Assembly (NCBI GenBank): GCA_035048485.1
Contig: CM068590.1
Location: forward strand, 7,074,329 to 7,138,328
DNA: 64,000 nt
Source of the DNA: Pteria penguin
Taxonomy: Eukaryota; Mollusca; Bivalvia; Pterioida; Pteriidae
Direction of reading: 5' to 3'
The number at the start of each line of letters is the position of its first letter. Within the stretch, counting starts at the first letter, position 1. The notes beneath the pieces are model-generated. The model did not search any database, was not told where the DNA came from, and worked only from the letters and a program-made list of their open reading frames with translations. A program made the translations under genes and the position numbers. Below are positions 57,101-64,000 of the stretch, piece by piece.

Positions 57101-60100
57101 TATAAATAATTAACAGGGTACGCACGGACGAGATCGATTATGTAATTACTGCGGCTTTGTACACCGACACGGTCAATTGATCACACCATGCGAGCTAGCC
57201 GCAAGTAGTGGCCCTAAATGAATCCTATCATTCATTTAGGGCCACTACTTGCGGATTTACGCGAGCGACCGGTCATTTAGGGTAAACGCCGCGAGAAATA
57301 TTGTCAATAAGAAGCCAACTTCGAGATAAACAGGGTAAATAAGAACTTCGGGACTTTAAAATGTATTCGAGATAAGCATGGTATTCGACATATCAGTGTT
57401 CGACACATCCGGGGTGAATTTAATCATAATATGAAGGATTTTTTCGGGACCGACGTTCGACTTCGAGATATCCCGGGTATTCGAGATATCAGTGTTCGAG
57501 ATATCGAAGTTTGACTGTATGTGTATTTCCAAGAGCCATAACTCCTGTAAAACTTTTTCGACAAAAGTCTACTTAGAATATGCACATTAACATATTGTGA
57601 TCTTTGTACCAAGTTTCATTGATATCCTCACAAGGGTTACGGAGGAATTTCATAGACAAGGTGAATTTACTATAAGATTTAGGCATAAAATCAAAGTCCA
57701 AGGACCATAACTCCTATAAACTTTTTGGACAGTATTCCCCTTGCAATATGCACTTCCATATATTGTGATCTCTGATTGTGCCAAGTTTTATTAAAATCCT
57801 TCTAAGGGTTTAGGAGAAGTTTGTAAAGCATAATGATTGATGGAATGACAGCAAGGTGCAATACTATATATTGGTTGGTTGGTTGATTGGTGTTTTACGT
57901 CGCTTTCAACAATTTTTCAGTTATACTGCGACATGGGAGCAGGAGGTAACCAACCTCTTAAACATAGTGGCGTAATCCGTGGTTCAAACCTGCATCGTCG
58001 CATTGCAAGCCAAGCCCTCAACCACTACACCAAACCTGCCCCTCAATACTATATGTCCCCTGCCCTCCAAATAAGGCGGGGGCATAAAAAAGTGTTTATA
58101 TCAATATCTTTCTCAAGAAAGTTCATTAGAATTAATATAAATACAAGGTACAAACTCCTGCTTGACCACAAACATGGCCAAAAATGGGAGGTAACTCCAA
58201 CTAAATTATTGTTAATGAAACTTATCTATGGAGATAGATTTGGGCTAAAATAAGAAAATGTTCATTTATACAATTATATTATCCATACATTGTTCTATAT
58301 CACTTATGTTAATTCGAATTTTTATCTGGTGAGTGGAGTTCAGAATCATGTCAATTAGATACACAATGCTACAAGGTTTGCAATGCTTACAGGTACGTAA
58401 ATATTTGTTTTATTTAAGCATACATTTATCTTTATTATGTACATTTTGAAGATGATGGATATTGTCAGTGGCAATCAGTGGTATCAAGGTTATCATTATA
58501 TTTGCTTTCAACCTTTCCTACAAATCCAATATGGTTGTAGCTTACCTTAAATCTAAAATGTTAGAAAAGGACTTGATTCTCTTGGGCAGTGTCTAATATT
58601 ACCTTTTTGCTCTTTTCTTTGCTGTTTTTTCTTCGGCAATTTTCTGGTTTTCTTCTAGCTTTTTGTGATATTCAACGTTTGCCTTATCCTAATACCAAAT
58701 ACATTGTAAACTGTGAATACAGGTTTTTACCAAATAAAATCAATTAAAATAGAAACACATAAATTTGGTTTAAACCTGGTATACCAGTCAGAACTAATAA
58801 AACAGGATCTGATTTTCCCATTCTACATATGTTTTAACTCATATTACACAAGCACTGCTTAACGGTTTGAAATTGTCTTAGATTTCCTTCTTGCTATGCA
58901 TACCGACTACACCATATGTAACATTATATATAACATTATATATAACATCATAATATATATAACATCATAATATATATATAACATCATACTGTAAATGGAT
59001 AATTCCAACATAAACAAAGTTGTTCTTATCAAAAGAGATAGAAGATCAATAAAAAAATATAAATGGTACTATGTTACCATGACATCGCCTATTGAACAAA
59101 TCGAAGTTTCAAAATAAAGTATACATAAAAAATATTGTTAAGTAGATTGATTATTGTTTAACGTCACTCCTCAATTTCACGTATATGGTGACGGCATCTG
59201 CCTGAAATTTTTACCTTTGCAATGGACCCACCCGAAGCAGTGAGGAATCTTTTACGTGCCATGCCTACCGTGACATGGGACCTCAGTTTTTACAGTCTCA
59301 TGAATGACAGAACACCAGGGTAAGAGTCGAATCCAGGACCTCTCAATCAGCAATTGAGCACCTTACCCACTAGGCCACATTGGCTTTTGTTAAGGAGAAA
59401 ACAGATTGAGAAGAACACAGTAATGCTAGCAGCCAGCTATGGATTGCATATCATGGTAATACATGTTGGCTAAAGAAAACTGACAAAAATAAAATGTTTT
59501 AAAATCAGTATGATGACAAACTATGAAATGTCTGTTGGGCAAAATAAAAAAAAATTGGAGGTTAAGTGTTAAAAGCGGAATAAAAAAAAGGGAAAGCAGG
59601 ATTGTTTTTTTTTTTATTTTGCCAATAAATTTTAATTTCATTATAATGATGGCATTTATAAAAAAAAAACCAAAGAAAGTGTGCTGCTCAGTGACTCTCT
59701 CACCTCTGGTCTTCAATAACAATCCTAGTCAATGAGGTGTTCAACACAATCACCCTAACTTTAAGTCTTAAAATGACTATGATGAAGGTAAACTATATTC
59801 AAAAAGGAAACAAGCCTTGCATATCAGGATCAGAATTAAGCCAAAAAAGTACAGGGTTGGGTAGAGATGCAACGATATACCGCGATACGATATATCACGA
59901 TACATGGATCACGATATGATACACGATATGATAGGGAACTCAAACAATACGCAACCATACATCAATGTTACTAATTATAAAATTATGTTGCAATTTCCAT
60001 GATAAATGGAGATTTGTAAGAAAAAGACCAAATGGATATGTTTTCAGTATATTCTTTATATTGTTATATTGTATCTATTTGTACCTGTCTTCTAGTATGA

Positions 60101-61801
60101 ATTGTAAAGTGTATTTTTTTTTTGTCTCAAAGCTATTTTATACATGTAGAATCTTCGTGAAATCGAACAGGTACATTTTAACCCTGATTTCATGATAAGA
60201 AAATGTATCACGATACCTATTGTATCGCTGTTCAAGTAACATGATAAGTATCGTATCGTGAGGAGCTGTATCGTTGTATCTCTAGGGTTGAGGCAATTCG
60301 TTGAGGTCTGTCTGGTATATGCAAACAAACATATATTAAGGGTAAGGCTCACTACCACAAATGTATGTTGTCTCTAATACACTATATCACATCCATCTTA
60401 TAATAACTCTGACATCATTTTATATTATTAAGTGATCAACAGAACTAACTGTTTCAAATTTTTCTGTGAGGAACTTTTGTCTTGCATACTCTCGTCTTCG
60501 AACTCCCCTGTACACATGGAAGTCACCACTGCCAGCCCCAGCACTGGACCCTATAACAAAGCCACACAGTAAAATGAGGCAACACAACCTATCAAGTCTA
60601 CAAAATTGTCAAGTTCAATTGATGACGTGTCCCATGAGCAAATAATCTTGAGGCAACAACTTCGTAGTAAATACCACATTGATTATTGCTTTACATCAAT
60701 CCACATTTATTTCATGGAAATTTTTATTTTATATATAGTGACAGCATCTGCCTGATGTATTACATAGAAATTTATACCTCTGCAATGGACCCACCTGAAG
60801 CTACTGTGACACGGGACCTCGGTTTTCAATGTATCATCCAAAACACAGGACATTAGTGCACCCACGGCAGGAGTTGAACAAGGGCCTCCCAGTCACAACC
60901 CAAGTACCTCATCGTCAGGGCTATACTGGCTTAGAAATACCAGAAGGTATGAGTACACTAGGAGTAGTTTGCTTACTGACATGGTGGTCTTCCTTAGTTT
61001 TTATTTCAATATTCTGGAAAGAATGATGACCATATCAATGATATGGATTTGGCCCATATAGTTTGATTAAAATTATACAACAAAATAGCAATGTTCCTAC
61101 TGAAGAAGTGGAAAGCTTTATTGCATGACTTGAGTACATACCATAACTATGTTATATATCGGGATAAAGAGGAATAACCTTGATGTAAAATAAAACAAAC
61201 AACAACAAGAGATGCCTAAAGAAAACAGCGCTCGCCAGTGACAACCAAAGTTAAATAGCAAAAAGTATTTGGAGGCAAATCAATCTTCAAGGCCAAGGTC
61301 AAAACGTAACAAATTTTGATACATAACAAAAGGTTTTATCACCAGGAATTTTCACATGAAATATTTAATATTTAAGCCCTATCTCTTACTCTTCATAAGT
61401 TATGACTAAGGTTAAACTTTTTAAAAAGTACAATTAGGTCAAATTTCAAGGACAAAGGCACAAGGACAAAACTTTCGGTACCCAATGAAAGGTCTTAGCA
61501 TAGAGAGTATATCTGTGAAATATCAAAGTCCTGTCTCTGATGGTTCAAAAGATATGATCCAGTTAAAGTTTTTGTCTACGGACAACGACGGCACTGACAA
61601 CAACAACCATGATAATGCTGACAGAATGACAATAGCTCTCCAGATATTTGTCCCACAAGCAAGCGTTTTATCATGATATTTTACTTAATATATACATGTA
61701 GCTTAATGAGTTGAAATCTCACCCCACACATTTCTTATAAATTCATGTGGTGCTTTAGGTTCCTTTTCCTGTGACTTTTCTGGAATATAAACTTCTTTTG
61801 C
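51018..61801 (-). CDS. prkrip1: PRKRIP1 orthologue, last five coding exons (5' part missing)
   Basis: Exons (minus): 61801-61723, 60550-60450, 58688-58603, 54116-54058, 51166-51018. Phases agree at all four junctions; 157 residues. The fragment reads [20 protein letters not shown], then [20 protein letters not shown], then a long helix ([20 protein letters not shown]) and a Lys-rich stretch, ending in an acidic Asp/Glu tail. The [14 protein letters not shown] and RLEKNKxAAEEQTAKRRxKR segments are diagnostic of PRKR-interacting protein 1. In humans this nuclear protein binds double-stranded RNA, inhibits PKR and appears in catalytic-stage spliceosome structures. The N-terminal exon(s) (about 40 residues expected) were not found between 61802 and 64000, so the start probably lies beyond the window. 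Introns hold SINEs, a hAT MITE and a pogo MITE. Confidence 0.93.
51170..54050. other. prkrip1 last intron, no further gene recognised
   Basis: Contains degenerate dispersed repeats (calcium-channel-like frames absent). A plus-strand open frame at 52632-53012 (126 codons, with [19 protein letters not shown] and [19 protein letters not shown]) has no known domain and no splice context; it may be chance or an old repeat. 53460-53800 is a GACCTTGACCTTGA-type molluscan dispersed repeat. Confidence 0.4.
54058..54116 (-). CDS. prkrip1: prkrip1 exon, Lys-rich part
   Basis: 59 bp between TTTGTAG and donor G|GTGCGT. Encodes [19 protein letters not shown], a nuclear-localisation-like basic run. Confidence 0.85.
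54120..56460. other. prkrip1 intron, nothing further recognised
   Basis: AT-rich intronic sequence; no tandem array, frame or transposon end that I can support. Confidence 0.45.
56501..57517. mobile_element. pogo/Tigger-type MITE, 1.0 kb
   Basis: Left end CAGTCAAACCTCGTTATCTC at 56501, right end TCGAAGTTTGACTG at 57517, inverted to each other, with TA on both sides (56499-56500, 57518-57519). GGGACCG and several TTCGAGATATC words recur inverted inside both ends. CAGT...ACTG ends with TA duplications are typical of Tc1/mariner pogo-group elements. No transposase frame; non-autonomous. Lies in a prkrip1 intron. Confidence 0.88.
57199..57254. repeat. perfect 25-bp hairpin inside the pogo MITE
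   Basis: 57199-57223 (CCGCAAGTAGTGGCCCTAAA then TGAAT) pairs without mismatch with 57230-57254 across a 6-base loop, CCTATC. Confidence 0.95.
57868..58045 (-). mobile_element. SINE family B, full copy
   Basis: Minus strand from about 58042: GGGGCAGGTTTGGTGTAGTG (A-box), GCAGGTTTGAACCACGG (B-box), CACTATGTTTAAGAGGTTGG, TACCTCCTGCTCCCATGTCG, GCGACGTAAAACACCAATCA and (CAAC)n tail at 57870-57885. Confidence 0.9.
58603..58688 (-). CDS. prkrip1: prkrip1 exon, helical part
   Basis: 86 bp between TATTAG and GTAATA. Encodes [20 protein letters not shown] and KTAKKRAK, a charged single helix; human counterpart LDAEFQKRLEKNK. Confidence 0.93.
58905..58990. repeat. TATATAACAT-type repeat
   Basis: Short AT-rich tandem units (ATATATAACATCATA) in a prkrip1 intron. 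Confidence 0.8.
59150..59395 (-). mobile_element. SINE family A copy
   Basis: Inverted tail end TTGATTATTGTTTAACGTCA, CGTATATGGTGACGGCATCT, CCCACCCGAAGCAGTGAGGA, then head CCCACTAGGCCACATTGGCT at 59368-59387. Confidence 0.9.
59862..60284. mobile_element. hAT-type MITE, 423 bp
   Basis: TAGAGATGCAACGATA at 59862 and GTATCGTTGTATCTCTA ending at 60284 are inverted ends. Flanks GGGTTGGG (59854-59861) and GGGTTGAG (60285-60292) match at 7 of 8 positions, the hAT duplication size. Subterminal repeats of CGATACGATA/TATCGTATCG. AT-rich middle without transposase. Confidence 0.9.
60450..60550 (-). CDS. prkrip1: prkrip1 exon, [14 protein letters not shown] part
   Basis: 101 bp between ACC TATAG and donor GTTAGT. 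Encodes [20 protein letters not shown], the most conserved part of the family, then [13 protein letters not shown]. The donor GTTAGT is less usual but gives the right phase. Confidence 0.93.
60680..60935 (-). mobile_element. SINE family A copy
   Basis: TTGATTATTGCTTTACATCA, AGTGACAGCATCTGCCTGAT, GACACGGGACCTCGGTTTTC, GGAGTTGAACAAGGGCCTCC in inverted family order; more diverged than the other copies. Confidence 0.85.
61215..61480 (+). repeat. dispersed repeat, second copy
   Basis: Same order of words as at 48655-48865: GTGACAACCAAAGTTAAATA, AATCAATCTTCAAGGCCAAG, TAAGCCCTATCTCTTACTCT, TTATGACTAAGGTTAAAC. Confidence 0.75.
61723..61801 (-). CDS. prkrip1: prkrip1 exon, PEK and FIRNVWG part
   Basis: Acceptor CATTGTAG precedes 61801; donor G|GTGAGA follows. 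79 bp encode [20 protein letters not shown] and FIRNVWG, matching the human VPIPEK...PPEFVRDVMG segment. Confidence 0.92.
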
Positions 61802-62189
61802 CTACAATGTGAGAAAAATCAAAGTTAAAATGGAATAAATAAAACACTGATTGACTTTTGGAAATAATTGTTATTTATGCTGATCCTCGTCTTCACAAAT
61901 AAGGTTTCTAACTTATAGAAGAATTCAGCAATGGCCCGTTTTGATTCCCTACATGTACTACATGTACCATATTTTGGGCTGTGCCCCTTAACGTCAATGG
62001 TTAGGGTCCCTGTTGTATACAGTTGAAACTAGAAAAGGATACAAAAAGGACAAAAGTGTATTTACCAAATTCTATCAAGAAATAACTGAAAAAATTACAG
62101 CACATCCAACCATCAATATTTCAAAGTCAAAAGAGTGTCCTGACCATTTTTCTTACTAGCATGATTAAATTCACTTCAGATGTCTCAAC

Positions 62190-62283
62190 TTTCCTGAATT
62201 TCGTAATATAAAAGGTATGATCAGATTTCGTCATATAAAAGGTATGATCAGATTACGTAATATAAAAGGTATGATCAGATTTT
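62190..62283. repeat. 28-bp tandem repeat, 3 copies
   Basis: TCGTAATATAAAAGGTATGA plus TCAGATT, three times with single-base differences. Confidence 0.92.
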
Positions 62284-64000
62284 GATGGATGATTTAACAA
62301 TAATACATTGTACAATAAATGTATGTACATGTAACATACCATAAGTGATCATAGTAAATATATTTTTTAATCAAAAATCTTGATTAAGTTATAATAATAC
62401 CAGTAGAACATGTTATATATTCAAAACTCATATTGTATAATAAAGCATGTGTATAACACATATTTACAACTAGTAAATCCTCAATTTGTGACTATTCAAT
62501 TTTTCTTTTTCTTTATTATTTTTTTTTTTGCATTGTAATGCATTTTCCATTGTAAGACTTGAGAGCAGTATGATTTTCAAGTTCCAATACAGACTTCACC
62601 AGTTTGATAACTCTGAACTTAAAGACCATAACCTTGTTGATTGGGAGGAAGGATTAAGGAAGTGTTTTTCAAGGATGCCATTTTGCCATTAATACAATAC
62701 AGACCAGGAGTTTTTGAGAAATTTCACAGAACTCAGTTGGAAAAACACCCAAAATCACAATGGGAATCCAGATTAGAATTTCCTGCGCTTATCAACACCT
62801 TGGTGAAATACACTGCATATTATACAATTCTTGAAACTACACCTGGATGTTGCCCACTGTGGCAGGTGGAAAAATTATAAAACACCCACAGCCCATGTCA
62901 TTAACTGTTGTAAGTGAATCCGTACCTGTAAACCTACTTGACCCCATAAGAGTAACTTTCAATGAAAATTCATTTCACTAAAAATAGTCAGCGTAAAATG
63001 CTGATGAAAATTTATCAAAGGTTTGTGAAATGTGAATTCAAAGTTGATCCCTTAATTATCTGATTTATGGGATCAGTTATATTTACAAATGTTACTGAAA
63101 CAGGCTACTGGACTGTACTGTACATCCAATTTATTCTAATATATTAATTGTACTTTGAAACTTTTATTTTCAGCAATGACACTGTATTTTTCAATTTTTC
63201 ATGACATGGCATCATTTGCTTTCAGATACCTTATATCAATACATCTCTAAGGTATTACACCCTTAAATATTACTGTTCTCTGAATCATATAGAAGTATAA
63301 ATCAAGATTATAGGTGTCTGGTATAATCCTACTATGGTGTTATTACTGACAAAGTCTAAGACTGATCAACTACATCATACACGTGTATTTGGGTGTGTTA
63401 TGTGTACAGGTCAACCACGCCATCAATTTTGACCTAGTACACCTCAGGAAAATGAGATATTTCCTGCAGATGATTAGAGTCAATGGGTGGTCTTCCCTGA
63501 TCAGATAATCATCTTAATTTGAACATAATTAAATGTTGCTGCATAGTGGTTTAAGTTGTGATAGTGGTAAATACCCCTGGGACATGCCACTTTGCATCAT
63601 GGCCATTTTCGACAAATTAAGGATGCATTAATGAGATCCCTGTATCAATGAATATCTACATGTAAGAAAGCATGTGCACCACTGTAAATGAAAATGACAT
63701 CATTTTACATTAGTTAAACAGTAAAATTTTAAAAATTTCCCCAGAGCAGTTGAGGTTATTTCATCAATCTCATTTTACAGTTGTGCCATGTTTTAAGTTT
63801 CAATATAAAGAAACTATTACTCAAAGGAACTGTAATGGTGCATATAAATGCCGAAATTGCCATTATTTGCCGAAATTACCAAATAAGTTGCCGAAATTAC
63901 CTTGTAATGTTACCAAAATTACCACTCATATGGTAGATAATGATGGTATTTACCACAACAAAATAATTTTTTTTATAATATTTTACTTTTAATTTCATTA
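62284..64000. other. no exon recognised; expected place of prkrip1 upstream intron
   Basis: I searched the minus strand for the N-terminal prkrip1 coding exon and did not find it. A plus frame at 62641-62880 (ends LETTPGCCPLWQVEKL) has no known domain. 63840-63915 has four GCCGAAATTACC-like words. Confidence 0.4.

Overview
This is eukaryotic, metazoan DNA. It has GT-AG introns, non-LTR and Gypsy fragments, hAT and pogo-type DNA elements, many tRNA-derived SINEs with CAATCAATCAAT or CAACCAACCAA tails, frequent ACATGTACATGTA runs, and an unusual density of minisatellites. SINE style and overall texture suggest a mollusc, most likely a bivalve; this is inference. I see no prokaryotic feature and no CRISPR array.

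Layout. 1-5 kb holds a decayed Ty3/Gypsy pol (integrase with the catalytic Glu lost), a cluster of covarying hairpins behind it, and a broken C2H2 zinc-finger coding region. 6.6-9.9 kb is a foldback element whose long inverted arms are built of a 21/42-bp satellite. A 442-bp hAT remnant with a BED finger follows at 10.2-10.6 kb, then three minisatellites (60, 29 and 31 bp). 16.3-27.7 kb (minus strand) is a six-exon gene for a signal peptide-EMI-transmembrane protein; all exon phases agree. Its introns are full of minisatellites, two of them grown from inside a SINE. Its third exon is tandemly copied 13 times across its own 5' splice site while staying open in frame. 28-40 kb has no intact gene: SINEs, a tandem pair of an unnamed dispersed repeat, an inverted GTCCGA-type repeat field, a LINE 3' fragment and 17-bp and 36-bp minisatellites. 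40.0-41.8 kb (minus) is a TRIM2/3-type B-box/coiled-coil/NHL gene with one nonsense codon and two frameshifts. 43-50 kb is repeats. 51.0-61.8 kb (minus) holds the last five coding exons of a PRKRIP1 orthologue; its start lies outside or is not recognised.

The strongest theme is coding and SINE sequence being turned into minisatellite: EMI exon 3, the prkrip1 terminal codons, and two SINEs (14.6 kb, 22-23.7 kb). Most long open frames in the window are artefacts of repeat units whose length is divisible by three, or which lack stops in every frame, and are not listed as genes. All gene models were assembled by eye from splice sites and phase and have no transcript support here.
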